A stretch of 64,000 nucleotides of DNA from Spongilla lacustris (Eukaryota > Porifera > Demospongiae > Spongillida > Spongillidae). The notes beneath the pieces are model-generated. The model had not been told where the DNA came from. It saw only the letters and a list, made by a program, of their open reading frames with translations, and did not search any database. The stretch spans positions 273,501-337,500 of the forward strand of contig OX442433.1 of assembly GCA_949361645.1 (NCBI GenBank). The letters are read 5' to 3'. The translations under genes were made by a program, and so were the position numbers. Positions 41,765 to 54,253 of the stretch are shown here, in pieces (position 1 is the stretch's first letter; each line of letters starts with the position of its first letter).

Positions 41765-44700
41765 CTAATTGATATTACCAGTGGGATTGTGAAGCTTTGG
41801 TTTGTTGGTTCTGTCGAGAAAGTCCTGCAGGACTGTCTGTGGGTTCCTAAGAGCACCTGCATTTAGTATAGCCTCAAGCCTCTTCTGACGCTCCTCATTC
41901 TGTGCAGCGATGGCATCAAGGTCAAAGGTGGTCACCGAGGCACTGGATAAAGCGCTGGGCTGACGTGGTTCCACCTTTTCCCATTGCCTTCTGCTGTGTG
42001 TCTTGGTGGGTGGGTTGGTGCTGACCTGCTCAACAATTGGAAACTGTTCACTCTCTGATATGAGCAGTGGTCCAGTGGGTTCCTGGTACATGCCCTTTGC
42101 CAATGTTCTGGTGTTTACAGCCGCTGCTTGGTCAGTGTCCAATGTCTGAAGGAAGGAACTGTTGGGAGGGAGATAAGATGGCTGCTGCTGAGTGGGAGGA
42201 TGATAAGATGGCTGCTGTGTGGGAGGGTGATAAGATGGCTGCTGAGTGGGAGGGAGATAAGATGGCTGCTGAGCCAAACCATTCTGATTAACTCTCCCAA
42301 ATTTGCTAAGTGTTGATAGTGAATTCCCTGGCTCAGATGGTTGCAGGGACATGGGGTGGCCTGCACCTTCTGTCCTGTGTATAGGAAGCATCTTGGCAGC
42401 AAGTTTAGCATGCTCACTTTGGAGGTGCTTTTTAATCGCAGAGAGTTCTCTTAATAGCTTGGCTGAGTCTTGCTGAGGTTTGGGTGCCTGAGTTTCTGGC
42501 AATTTTGGCTGAGGTCTTGGTGGTTGGTTGATTTCTGGATGTGTAGACTGCTGAGGTTTTGGAACAGCATTTTCAGTCTGAGATGGTATACCCTGGTTAT
42601 GGTCTGCTTGGAGCTTCTTTCTAAGCGCAGGAACAGGTGGTGAAGGGGGCCTCTGAACTGGTAGTGGGCTGGGGGCCCTCTGAACTGGAGGTGGGGTGGG
42701 AAGGTCCCTTTGGATTGTTGGCGGTTGAGAGGGGAACTGTTGTAGTGGAGGAGGGGATGGTGGTTGTGAAAACCCTTTCTGCTGATGCAGTAGGCGCTTC
42801 AGGGCAGGCACGGGAGGTGAGGACGCTCGGTACTGCTGTCCACCACCAAGTCCCTTATCCAAAATAGACTGAGCAGACATTTGGTCATGGCTGTCTGTAG
42901 CAAAGTGCGCCTTGTTCTCGTCTGCTCCCCCTAGTTTCTTGGAGGCCTCTGTTGTGCGTTTGTCCTCCACCTCTTTCTTCAGTAATGCATTCCTTGCACG
43001 TGCGTCTGCTTCCCTCTTCCTGGCCATCTCCTGCTCCTTCTTGTAGTTGTCAGCAATCCTCTGCTGCTCACTCACGATCCTCTCCAGCTCCTTCATGTCC
43101 TCCAACTTCTTCGCTTCCTTCTCCTTCTTTTTGAGTGATTCCCTCTCCTCCATCTGCTTCCTGAGGGACTCGCGATAGTCCTCCAGGCCTTGCTGCTGAC
43201 GCTCTTCCTCAGGTATCAGTGTCCCAGTGACTGGACCGTTATTGTCCTTGCTGGGGCTTGCTTCAGTACCAAGAGAAGGCTTGTCAGCGGGAGCTGTGTT
43301 TTCACCACGAGGGGACGTCAGGCTGCTCTTGAGAAGCTTCTCATTATTAACCATCCTCATCTTTCTCAGGTCTGCAACAAGCCTGCCTCGCTCGTCCCTC
43401 ATGGGGGCCCCACCTCCACCTTTACCCCAGGGATTGTACTCCTCAACCTCGGCCACCTTTGCCCTGGCATGCCCCTCCTTCTCCTCCTTCTCCTTCTTCT
43501 CTTCCATTTGCTGCTTTAGCTGTGACCTGTAAGCACTCTTGTCCTTTTTGGGGTCTTTGCTGTTTGTAATGAAGGCACCAGGCTGTTGCCTCCCATTCCC
43601 CTGCGGTTCCTCTTTCCAGCTGTCCTGTGCCTTATACTCTTCACCCTCAGAATGATGCCGGGGGGCATAGCCATCCCCTGGAAAGGAAGGGGGGTAGTAT
43701 GGGTTTGGACCATAGGGGTGTGGGGGGTGGAGGGTTGGAGGGTAGAAGGGCTGTGGCCATGGGGGTGGGGCATAGGTGTTGTACTCTGGCCTATACATGT
43801 AGGGAGGGTATGGGGGATAGGGGTAGTGTGGATCTGGGGCTGCAGGGTAGTGATGGCTAGGTCCTGGGTAGAAGCGATCACCGGGAGGTGAGTAACGATG
43901 ACGGGGTGGATTGGGAGGGTCAGGTGGTGAATAGGAGTGGTGGTGCCTAGGATGGTCGTGATGTGGTGACCACCTCCCATGCGATGGCTCATTTGCCCTC
44001 CCTTCTCCCTTCCATCGAGACTCCTTGTTGTCAGGTGGTGGTGGGTCCTCACTTCTCTGAGGTCTAGCTCTCTGCTGGAGGTTCTCTCCACCATGAATAT
44101 CTGAGAGTATGCCCTTTTCCTTCTGCTTGGCCAATGTTTTGTCTCTTATCTGGGCCTTTAGTTCCTCCGCATACAGCTTCTGCTTGTTCTTCTTTTCCAC
44201 ATCACTCTCTTTAACCCCAATGGCTGCCATCCCAGTTACGATAGGAGCAGATATTGACCTTCTTGCCGCATTGGGTTCCTCCTGTTTCCTTGGTGACATG
44301 TGTGATGGTGGAGTCGTGGGATGGTCACGGTTGCTATTCTGTGCTGTCCCTGAGTGACCTCTGCCCTTTGCCCACTGCATCAGGCGCAACTCATCGTCTT
44401 CCCACCTGGGTGCAGTAGTCTGAGCGTTTGGTGGTCGTAGACCGTTTGGTGGCCCCGTATCGTTACCGTCTCCCCACTGCTTTCTTCGTTTGTGGAGATC
44501 TATCTCTGTCGGCAGCTGGTGGTAGCGCCTTTCTTCTGCTAGCCTCCGTTCCCGTATCTCTAAGTACGGGTCTCTTGCAGCAGGCTCAGATGGAGGCCCG
44601 AAGCGAGCATCAGTACCGTGTCCAAGCTCGGCGATCTCTCTATCCCTCTGCCGCGACATTTCCCTCCGCAACTCTGCAATTGATGCCTTTCCAGAGGCCG

Positions 44701-44935
44701 GATTTTCAGTTCTAATATCGACCGCTCTGTTGCCTTCTCTCAGTCTGTCCATCCCTGAACTGAGTGACAATACGGAAAGCATTTAAATACCGGTACATAG
44801 ATATACACGTGTACAACACGGATGCTTCTTGCACGCATACCTTTTTTGTTGTACATCTGAGTATAGCCTCTGCTTCTCCTCGTTCAACCTATTCCTATGG
44901 GAAGTGATTAACCTTTGCAGGTCCAGATCTGTCAT
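41765..44935 (-). CDS. CSPP1: CSPP1-like centrosome/spindle-pole protein
   Basis: Exons 44935-44841 and 44759-41765; about 1,029 residues. CSPP1 is a microtubule-lumen-associated protein of centrosomes and cilia. The assignment rests on scattered conserved pieces: an N-terminal helix (LQRLITSHRNRLNEEKQRLY), SIAELRREMSRQRDREIAEL, the block NPWGKGGGGAPMRDERGRLV followed by ADLRKM, long charged coiled coils (LEDYRESLRKQMEERESLKK), and DLDAIAAQNEERQKRLEAIL near the C terminus. Between them lie low-complexity stretches: a Pro/Tyr/His-rich part (about 280-370), a Pro-rich part, and four PSYxPPTQQ repeats. It is almost all one exon. I recognise the architecture rather than a strong domain, so another coiled-coil centrosomal protein is possible. 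Paired head to head with DAD1. Confidence 0.6.
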
Positions 44936-45047
44936 GTTTACTGAATTTTTATGTGGTTGCCTTGGAGCGCTTCTACCGCAAGTCCGATTCTAATAACTCG
45001 CAGAAAGGCACGTTTGAAGAAACAAAAGACAAGGGCTAATACGAAGG
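44936..45047. promoter_or_regulatory. CSPP1-like/DAD1 bidirectional promoter
   Basis: 112 bp separate divergent start codons. No strong consensus element was seen. Confidence 0.4.
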
Positions 45048-45452
45048 ATGAGCTCCGAAAACCTTCTCGTGATAGCCAAGCAGTTCATCAATCAATATAG
45101 CTCCAATACACCGCAGAAGCTAAAGCTGGTGGATGTCTACTTGGCCTACGTCATGCTGACTGGCATCATCCAATTTATGTACTGTGGCTTGGTTGGTACC
45201 TTTCCATTCAACTCATTTCTTTCGGGCTTCATTTCATGTGTTGGTTGCTTCATCTTGGGAGGTAGGTATCTGTGCTAAATCAAGAATTTGAGCTTATTTA
45301 TTCTCCTTTTTTGTCGTGCAGTTTGTTTGCGCATTCAGAGTAACCCGGCAAATCGGATCCACTTCCTAAATATTTCCCCAGAAAGAGCGTTTGCAGATTT
45401 CATCTTTGCAAATGTTGTGCTACATTTGGTTGTAGTGAACTTTATTGGTTAG
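45048..45452 (+). CDS. DAD1: Oligosaccharyltransferase subunit DAD1
   Basis: Exons 45048-45261 and 45322-45452; 114 residues, as in other animals (113). DAD1 is a small membrane subunit of the oligosaccharyltransferase that N-glycosylates proteins in the endoplasmic reticulum. Three membrane segments: [39 protein letters not shown], and the C-terminal [19 protein letters not shown]. Family signatures [16 protein letters not shown] and [13 protein letters not shown] are clear. The gene has one short intron and shares a promoter with the CSPP1-like gene. Confidence 0.95.
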
Positions 45453-45799
45453 CCTTGCGGCTTTTGCTTGTAGGCAAGAATGAATGTACACTGTGTACAT
45501 ACATTACTTTTCTTTCACTTTTTTTTTTTTTTACTTTCAAGAAATTGCATCCAATTAATTGATCATGTGTTGGATTGCACATGTATCACGTTAGAAGTTG
45601 GCCGTATCACCCTATACGTTGTAACTGGCTCAAATGAAGCCAATTCAGTTGCTTTGGTCCAGGAGCATTAATTAGAATCGCTCTCACTAACATTATTAAC
45701 AGGAAGTACAAATTTCTAGTTGATAAATATATATAAGTACAAACATAATTGAAGATATTCTGCTCCTAATCTGTCTCAGCTAAATTGTTACTAGTTTCT
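45453..45799. other. Convergent gap DAD1/NNT
   Basis: 3' UTRs; a T run near 45520. Nothing else seen. Confidence 0.6.
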
Positions 45800-48700
45800 T
45801 TACTTTCCATAGGTTTGCTTGATTCCTGCTAAGAGGGCATCACATGTCTTCTTGGCATCTCCCAGCAGCATCGAGGTGTTTGGCTTGTAGAAGACAGGGT
45901 TGTCAACTGCGGCATAACCAACACCCAGGGTCCTCTTCATTACGATGGTGTGCTTGCTGTTCCACACACGCAGGACAGGCATGCCAGCAATGATGGAGTT
46001 AGGGTCCTCCTCAGCTGCAGAGTTCACTGTGTCGTTAGCTCCCACCACCAGGGTCAGGTCTGTGTGGTTGAAGTCTTCATTGATCTCCTCCATCTCGAGC
46101 ACTGTGTCGTAAGGTACTCCAGCCTCTGCCAGCAAGACGTTCAGCTGGCCCGGCATACGCCCGGCAACTGGGTGGATCCCAAAGCGGATCTTCTTTCCCT
46201 GCTTCCTCAGTATGTCCACCATCTCGGCCAGAGGGTACTGAGCCTTTGCCACACACAGGCCGTAGCCAGGAGTGATGATGATGTTCTGTGCTTCCTTGAT
46301 GAGCTCAATGGCGTCAGGAGTTTGAATCTCGGTGTGCGTACCAGTGATTTCCATAGGCTTGCCTCCGGCAGTAGAGAGAGTACCATATCCACCGAAGATG
46401 ACATTGATCAGCGACCGGTTCATGGCCTTGCACATGATGTACGACAAGATGGCCCCCGAGGAGCCTATGAGGGTCCCCACGATGGTGAGCAGGCTGTTGT
46501 TAAGCATGAACCCCTCGGCGCACAGCGCCCACCCACTGTAACTGTTGAGCACACTGATAACCACGGGCATGTCGGCACCACCAATGGCAGCCGTGAGGGT
46601 GACTCCCATGGTGGAGGAGAGGACAGCCGTTGTTCCAAGGCAGGACATGTCAGCCGTGAAGCCGGGGTTGGTCATGAAGTAACCGAGGGCTCCCACGTTA
46701 CCTGCTAGCATACCCAGGTTGATGGCATTCCTCCCAGGAAGGAGCAAGGGTTCGGAAGACAACAGTCCCTGGAGCTTGCCGTAAGCAACAAGAGAGCCAG
46801 TAAATGTCACACCCCCTATAAAGGTGCCCAGGAACAAAGCTGTTTTTGCAACAGCCGCAGTGGGGTCAGACAGGAAGTGGGCGTACTCACTCATGTACGT
46901 GGACACGCAGGTGAGAACGGCAGCCAGGCCGACAAAGCTGTGGAACGCTGCTACAAGCTGTGGGAGGTCTGTGATGGCAACACGCTTGGCGATGAGGGTA
47001 CCCAGAGTGCCCCCGCCCGCAATGCATCCCAACATCTGGGCCAACACCTGGGGGGATGCCCCAAGGCCAGCCAGTGTGGCCACAATCCCGGTGGACACTC
47101 CGATCATACCCATGGCGTTCCCCACACGCGCCGATCCCTGCGAGGACAGTCCCGTGAGCGCACCAACGCAGCACAGGGAGGCAGCCAGGTAGCCCATCTG
47201 TTGGATGTCGGGGAAGCCATGCATGTGAGCCCCCAGGTACCCTCCCAGGAAGGCAAGCCCAGGTATGGCATAGAGGTAGTTGTACTCAGGCAGGTCACCA
47301 GGCCGCTTGAACATGTCGAGCATGCGTTGAGTGATGAGGAAGCCACCAAAGATGTTGATGGAAGAAATGAAGGCTGCTGTGGCTGCAAGGGAGGCGGCCG
47401 GTGTGTGGGGGAAGTACCCGCCCCCCATGCACAGCAACCCTCCCACCGCCGTTATGCCCGAGATGGCATTGGTGACGGACATCAGTGGAGAGTGCAGTGA
47501 TGGGGTCACGCCCCACACTGTGTAATAACCCACTATGCCGGCCAGTGAGAAGGTAGTCACCATCATGCCGAATGCGGGGTTTGGAGAAATGGCCCCCAGC
47601 GCGAGGAACCCCCCGAGCCCACCTGTCGCTACTAGCGCTTTCTTCATTGTCACCTGAAATGGCTTCACATCCTCCGGCTTCACAACCTCGGCCTTCACAG
47701 CTGTGCGAGGAGCCTGCGTTGCCACGGCGGCATCTTTTGGGGGAGGGGGAGCTGGCCACAGGAGCTTACCCTCCTTCAGGATGATGGAGCCACGCACAAC
47801 CTCGTCGCTCAGGTTGACGTCAAAGTGCCCAGCCGACCCTATGGACAGGAGGAACTTGGAGATGTTGTTGGCATACAGGGTGCTAGACTGGGTGGGCAGA
47901 CGGCTAGGCAGGTCGGTGTACCCAATGTGCGTCACACCCTTGTACGTATACAGCTCCTTCGGTTTCGTGGTTTCAACGTTGCCCCCGGATTCAGCAGCAA
48001 GGTCAACAATGACAGAGCCCTGCTTCATCGATTCCACCATGTCCTTTGTGATCAGCTTGGGTGCCGGCTTGCCTGGGATCAGTGCAGTGGTGATTATGAT
48101 GTCGACCTCCTTACACTGGCGGGCAAACAGCTCCATCTCGGCTTGGATAAACTCTTTGGACATTTCCTTCGCATATCCTCCTGTTCCTTCTCCGTGCTCC
48201 TTGAACGGAACTTCCAGAAACTCTGCCCCCAGGGACTGGATCTGCTCACGCACAGCTTCACGTGTGTCGAAACCTCTCACAATGGCCCCCATGTTCTTGG
48301 CAGTGCCAATGGCAGACAAGCCCGCCACTCCTCCACCAATGACAAGGACCTTAGCGGGCGGCACCTTCCCGGCGGCGGTAATCTGACCGGTGAAGAAACG
48401 CCCGAAATTGTTGGCTGCCTCGATAACAGCCTTGTACCCAGCGATGTTAGCCATGGAGCTGAGTGCATCAAATACCTGGGCCCTGCTGATGCGAGGGATG
48501 CAGTCCATTGCAAAGGCCGTGATCTCCCTGCTGGCCAGCTTGTCCACAAGATCCTTGTTCTGCGCAGGATACAAGAAGCTGATGAGTGTGGCCTGGCGTC
48601 TGATCAGGTCCAGCTCCGTCTCCAAAGGGGCGCGCACTTTCAGTATGATGTCAGCATTGTAGACGTCGTTTCTGTTCTTGATCTTCGCTCCAGAAGACTC

Positions 48701-49012
48701 ATAATCGGCATTAGAGAATTTGGCTTGCTCTCCTGCCCCATCTTCCACCAGAACAGTGAATCCCTGCTTTGTGAGGGTCTTGATGGCAGCTGGGGAAAGA
48801 GCCACTCGACGCTCATTCTGAAAGATCTCCTTGGGAACTCCCACAGTCAACTTGGAGTAGGGGATGCCTGAAGGGGCAGGCTTTTCTGTCTTGGTCTTGG
48901 TGCAGAACTGCCTGAGGCTACTGCGAAGTCCATGGCATTCACGTACTTCGCGAGTACACGTGCTGAAAGTGGTGGCATTGAGGTGGTGAGCTGCTTTTAG
49001 AATGCGATACAT
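45800..49012 (-). CDS. NNT: NAD(P) transhydrogenase, mitochondrial (intronless coding region)
   Basis: One uninterrupted frame of 1,070 residues (human 1,086). NNT, in the inner mitochondrial membrane, couples proton entry to reduction of NADP by NADH. Order: presequence [19 protein letters not shown]; the NAD-binding dI domain with [16 protein letters not shown] and the Rossmann motif [20 protein letters not shown]; a region of about 13 membrane segments (dII); and NADP-binding dIII with [56 protein letters not shown] and [16 protein letters not shown]. It is the fused animal-type polypeptide. The start at 49012 follows a CAG acceptor at 49031 and a matching upstream donor at 49522, giving a 5' UTR intron of about 490 bp. 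The absence of coding introns contrasts with every neighbour of similar size. Confidence 0.95.
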   Translation of the reverse strand: MYRILKAAHHLNATTFSTCTREVRECHGLRSSLRQFCTKTKTEKPAPSGIPYSKLTVGVPKEIFQNERRVALSPAAIKTLTKQGFTVLVEDGAGEQAKFSNADYESSGAKIKNRNDVYNADIILKVRAPLETELDLIRRQATLISFLYPAQNKDLVDKLASREITAFAMDCIPRISRAQVFDALSSMANIAGYKAVIEAANNFGRFFTGQITAAGKVPPAKVLVIGGGVAGLSAIGTAKNMGAIVRGFDTREAVREQIQSLGAEFLEVPFKEHGEGTGGYAKEMSKEFIQAEMELFARQCKEVDIIITTALIPGKPAPKLITKDMVESMKQGSVIVDLAAESGGNVETTKPKELYTYKGVTHIGYTDLPSRLPTQSSTLYANNISKFLLSIGSAGHFDVNLSDEVVRGSIILKEGKLLWPAPPPPKDAAVATQAPRTAVKAEVVKPEDVKPFQVTMKKALVATGGLGGFLALGAISPNPAFGMMVTTFSLAGIVGYYTVWGVTPSLHSPLMSVTNAISGITAVGGLLCMGGGYFPHTPAASLAATAAFISSINIFGGFLITQRMLDMFKRPGDLPEYNYLYAIPGLAFLGGYLGAHMHGFPDIQQMGYLAASLCCVGALTGLSSQGSARVGNAMGMIGVSTGIVATLAGLGASPQVLAQMLGCIAGGGTLGTLIAKRVAITDLPQLVAAFHSFVGLAAVLTCVSTYMSEYAHFLSDPTAAVAKTALFLGTFIGGVTFTGSLVAYGKLQGLLSSEPLLLPGRNAINLGMLAGNVGALGYFMTNPGFTADMSCLGTTAVLSSTMGVTLTAAIGGADMPVVISVLNSYSGWALCAEGFMLNNSLLTIVGTLIGSSGAILSYIMCKAMNRSLINVIFGGYGTLSTAGGKPMEITGTHTEIQTPDAIELIKEAQNIIITPGYGLCVAKAQYPLAEMVDILRKQGKKIRFGIHPVAGRMPGQLNVLLAEAGVPYDTVLEMEEINEDFNHTDLTLVVGANDTVNSAAEEDPNSIIAGMPVLRVWNSKHTIVMKRTLGVGYAAVDNPVFYKPNTSMLLGDAKKTCDALLAGIKQTYGK

Positions 49013-49851
49013 GACTGAATGCCTTTGTATCTGACAAGAAGAAAAAAACAATATGAATGGATGCACATGCATTGCCTAGCCCATAAGTGTGAGACTCCTA
49101 CACAGTGCTAATTAAATTTGACTAAAAACACTCCTGTGCTAAATTTCAGCTACATGTGTAAAAAAAAAAACTCCCTCTTACTCCTTGTATTCCTCTACCC
49201 CTTCCACACTGTCACTTCTCTCCTCTTTCTTTTGGCATGGGGCTCATGGCCCGGTGTACAATCTCGGGCTCCACCCCAATTTCCCATCTACAACATCGGT
49301 CAGTAATAATCAAATTACACGTAGTTGGTGGAGTGCTCTGCCCGTAGCGTGTACACACAAATAATGATCACGATGCCTTGCCACAACGCCATGTGGCCAA
49401 ACGGTCCGACAGACTACCCTGAGAAAACACGTTAAAACATGCATGCACGTAATTCACAAGTACGGGTAGTCGACACACGTGGCACAGAGGTTCCTTCCCG
49501 TAACTAGATGGGCACTGCTTACCTTTCAACAGAAATCGTCAAAAGAACAACCGACACCTACGCCACGACACAAAAGACCTGAGGGGAAAAAGGAGCACGT
49601 GGGAGTATGAAGTCAAATCAAATACTTCTACAAACAAAGGACAATGCAAATGTAGTATCCGTTTGCTTCAGTGAAAGGTGAAAATAAAAAAACATCACTC
49701 CGTGCGACAAGTGGACATACGTGGCTTACCAGTTTCCCCACACACGCACAAAAAGTGGGAGGTGGCCAATTTAGTTACGGTCTGCCCCGCCCTAGGTCTA
49801 TTTTAGCAATGAACAATTTTGATCTTATACGCAACTGTACTTGGGGAGATA
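49013..49851. promoter_or_regulatory. NNT 5' UTR intron and divergent upstream region
   Basis: Contains the NNT 5' UTR splice sites (exon end 49523, exon restart 49030, minus strand) and the upstream region of the plus-strand gene starting at 49852. CACGTGG occurs near 49597. No coding sequence seen. Confidence 0.5.
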
Positions 49852-52800
49852 ATGGAAAAGAAAACTGAAGACGCACGAAAAATATTCTCTATCGCTAACT
49901 TCAATCCTCCGGCCGTGAGTTAACTGTGCCGCATGCACCAGCTTGGCTGTGGTCACAGCTAGTCATTTTACAGGTGTTCTGCGTTATCCTGCTGTTGATC
50001 GGCCTGATCTTGTCATCAGTCGCAACAGGACTGACTTCGTGGGTCAGTCAGGAGGTCGAACGTAGACCCCAGTCGTCCGCAGGGAACCAACCGGTTAATA
50101 AGACTGTCAAGACGCTCGGTCTGACGAAACGGTGTGTCAACTACGCGGTTAGCAACCTCTTGCTCAGCGTCCCGTCAAACCAGCTCCCGCAAGACAAGTG
50201 TGTGGCCCTCGATGATTTGAACTGTTCCTCCGTCACACTGCTCCTTAGCGCGTACGACAGTTTGAGCCAGGACGAGGTGCGAAATATCGACAGCGAAAAG
50301 GAATGTATTGATGGTAAGTTATTGTACTAGTACATTCCTCACCTGGAATGGAATCATGCATGCATGCACCAATCAAGTATGTAGAGTTTTCTAAGGTGCA
50401 GGACAACCGCATGTTCTGTACACAACGCAATCGTTTATTACTACAATTACTAACAGCATTCTCGTGTCGCTACTTATTCTTCATAAGTGCAAACATATTG
50501 AACCATAATGTAGCAGAATTAGGTAGCTCTAATTAATATCACTTTATCAAGTAAATGCCACCTTACCCCTTTGAGGCGGAAGGGGTGGGGAGGCGGTTAG
50601 TACTGACACTGCACCCAAAAAAAAGGGATTTTGTCATGAGAAAGGACACACTCATGGTAGAAGAGGCCTTTAGGGCACATACTCATGGTAGAAGAGGCCT
50701 TTAGGGCACACACTTATGGTAGAAGAGGCCTTTAGGGCACACACTTATGGTAGAAGAGGCCTTTAGGGCACACACTCATGGTAGAAGAGGCCTTTAGGGC
50801 ACATACTCATGGTAGAAGAGGCCTTTAGGGCACACACTTATGGTAGAAGAGGCCTTTAGGGCACACACTCATGGTAGAAGAGGCCTTTAGGGCACACACT
50901 CATGGTAGAAGAGGCCTTTAGGGCACACACTTATGGTAGAATAGGCCTTTAGGGCACACACTTATGGTAGAATAGGCCTTTAGGGCACACACTTGTGGTA
51001 GAATAGGCCTTTAGGGCACACACATCATGGTAGAAGAGGCCTTTAGGGCACACACATCATGGTAGAAGAGGCCTTTAGGGCACACACTTATGGTAGAAGA
51101 GGCCTTTAGGGCACACACTTATGGTAGAATAGGCCTTTAGGGCACACACATCATGGTAGAAGAGGCCTTTAGGGCACACACATCATGGTAGAAGAGGCCT
51201 TTAGGGCACACACTCATGGTAGAAGAGGCCTTTAGGGCACACACATCATGGTAGAAGAGGCCTTTAGGGCACACACTTATGGTAGAAGAGGCCTTTAGGG
51301 CACACACTTATGGTAGAAGAGGCCTTTAGGGCACACACTTATGGTAGAAGAGGCCTTTAGGGCACACACTTATGGTAGAATAGGCCTTTAGGGCACACAC
51401 TTATGGTAGAAGAGGCCTTTAGGGCACACACTTATGGTAGAAGAGGCCTTTAGGGCACACACTTATGGTAGAATAGGCCTTTAGGGCACACACATCATGG
51501 TAGAAGAGGCCTTTAGGGCACACACTCATGGTAGAAGAGGCCTTTAGGGCACACACTTATGGTGGAAGAGGCCTTTAGGGCACACACTTATGGTAGAAGA
51601 GGCCTTTAGGGCACACACTCATGGTAGAAGAGGCCTTTAGGGCACACACTTATGGTAGAAGAGGCCTTTAGGGCACACACTTATGGTAGAATAGGCCTTT
51701 AGGGCACACACTTATGGTAGAAGAGGCCTTTAGGGCACACACTCATGGTAGAAGAGGCCTTTAGGGCACACACTTATGGTAGAAGAGGCCTTTAGGGCAC
51801 ACACTTATGGTAGAAGAGGCCTTTAGGGCACACACTTATGGTAGAAGAGGCCTTTAGGGCACACACTTATGGTAGAAGAGGCCTTTAGGGCACACACTTA
51901 TGGTAGAAGAGGCCTTTAGGGCACACACTTATGGTAGAAGAGGCCTTTAGGGCACACACTTATGGTAGAAGAGGCCTTTAGGGCACACACTTATGGTAGA
52001 AGAGGCCTTTAGGGCACACACTTATGGTAGAAGAGGCCTTTAGGGCACACACTTATGGTAGAAGAGGCCTTTAGGGCACACACTTATGGTAGAAGAGGCC
52101 TTTAGGGCACACACTTATGGTAGAAGAGGCCTTTAGGGCACACACTTATGGTAGAAGAGGCCTTTAGGGCACACACTTATGGTAGAAGAGGCCTTTAGGG
52201 CACACACTTATGGTAGAAGAGGCCTTTAGGGCACACACTTATGGTAGAAGAGGCCTTTAGGGCACACACTTCATGGGTGCCCCGTTGGGACTCTTTGCCC
52301 CCCTCCTTCCCCCTTGGGACCTCGCCCCCCCCTTTTTTGGGACTCTTTGGCCCCTCCCCTTTGAATATATTATTTAACCTTGTCTCCCAGTATTACTATA
52401 CTATACTACATACATACGCACAACGGCATCAAAGCAAAAATGTAGTGGAGCTGAAAGTCATAAATCAAAGTGGCAGCGCAAATTATCGTGAAGTGCAGAG
52501 GCAACAAGCATTGCGACCTTCTTTGTTCTTATGACTTATAGTGCAATCTTGTGATCTAATGTGAATTAACCAGCAAAATCAATGGTCCTGCCCCCCACAG
52601 GGGCGGATTCTAAAATATCTAAAAATTCAGAATAGTCTTTAATAGTTATCATTCACTAGCGATATTCATTTTGCTAGTATTAAAATTCCTAATGTCCACC
52701 TCCACCAACTACTGTCGTAACTTTTCTACATAATATAGTTACTATTTTAAAGGTCTCCTGGCCGCCACTTTGTGCGTAGTTTTCGAACTTTTTCAATGCA

Positions 52801-54136
52801 AAAAGTGTTTGCTTCTGGGGCAGAGCCCCAGACCCTGATGGGGGAGCTTACAGCGCTCCCCCATACCCCCTAGCTGGGTGGGAGGGGTTCCCCCTCCTGC
52901 ACCCTCCTCAGGGTGGTGCTGCTAACTGTGTCCCCCTTTCAAAAATTCCTGGATCCACCTCTGCTGCCCCCCTCTCCCGGTGGTGCCCCTCCCCCTCACA
53001 ACTGGCCCCCCCCCTTTTCTGAAATGCTGGGGCACCTATGCACCACACACTCATGGTAGAAGAGGCCTTTAGGGCACACACTCATGGTAGAAGAAGCCTT
53101 TAGGGCACACACTCATGGTAGAAGAGGCCTTTAGGGACACACTCATGGTAGAAGAGGCCTTTAGGGCACACACTTAAGGTAGAAGAGGCCTTTAGGGCAC
53201 ACACTTAAGCTAGAAGAGGCCTTTAGGGCACACACTCATGGTAGAAGAGGCCTTTAGGGCACACACTTAAGGTAGAAGAAGCCTTTAGGGCACACACTCA
53301 TGGTAGAAGAGGCCTTTAGGGCACACACTCATGGTAGAAGAGGCCTTTAGGGCACACACTTAAGGTAGAAGAAGCCTTTAGGGCACACACTCATGGTAGA
53401 AGAGGCCTTTAGGGCACACACTCATGGTAGAAGAGGCCTTTAGGGCACACACTTAAGGTAGAAGAGGCCTTTAGGGCACACACTCATGGTAGAAGAGGCC
53501 TTTAGGGCACACACTCATGGTAAGAGGCCTTTAGGGCACACACTTAAGGTAGAAGAGGCCTTTAGGGCACACACTCATGGTAGAAGAGGCCTTTAGGGCA
53601 CACACTTAAGGTAGAAGAGGCCTTTAGGGCACACACTTAAGGTAGAAGAGGCCTTTAGGGCACACACTCATGGTAGAAGAGGCCTTTAGGGCACACACTT
53701 ATGGTAGAAGAGGCCTTTAGGGCACACACTTAAGGTAGAAGAGGCCTTTAGGGCACACACTTATGGTAGAAGAGGCCTTTAGGGCACACACTTAAGGTAG
53801 AAGAGGCCTTTAGGGCACACACTCATGGTAGAAGAGGCCTTTAGGGTAGGGCACACACTCGTGATTTCTCCCCTTTCCTGCAGGCTATAGTTGTTAGAAT
53901 GACCATATTTAGTAATTTGGGAGGGTGTAGCCAAAGTTAGCAACAGGGTTAGTTACTGTACATAGATTTCAAGGTGTCAATGATCTGTGACCCTTGTGTC
54001 CATTCAGTGTGTGTGTGTGGTCATCTTTATTGGTATAACTTCTATTCATTTCTGACCACAGTGCCCCACCACCCCCTTGTCTACCTTATACATGTACATG
54101 TATTACTTTGGCTTGCACACACACACACAATGAGCA

Positions 54137-54206
<70 letters not shown>

Positions 54207-54210
54207 ACAC

Positions 54211-54253
<43 letters not shown>

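Noticed and set aside
47825..48871. 348-codon plus-strand frame opposite NNT
   Set aside because: Antisense shadow of a GC-richer conserved coding region; the NNT protein explains the sequence.
52241..52534. 97-codon frame at the left end of the satellite insert
   Set aside because: Starts in the satellite and has no recognised domain; probably chance.
50640..53858. CRISPR-like array of 31-bp repeats
   Set aside because: There are no spacers; units are contiguous, in a spliced animal gene.
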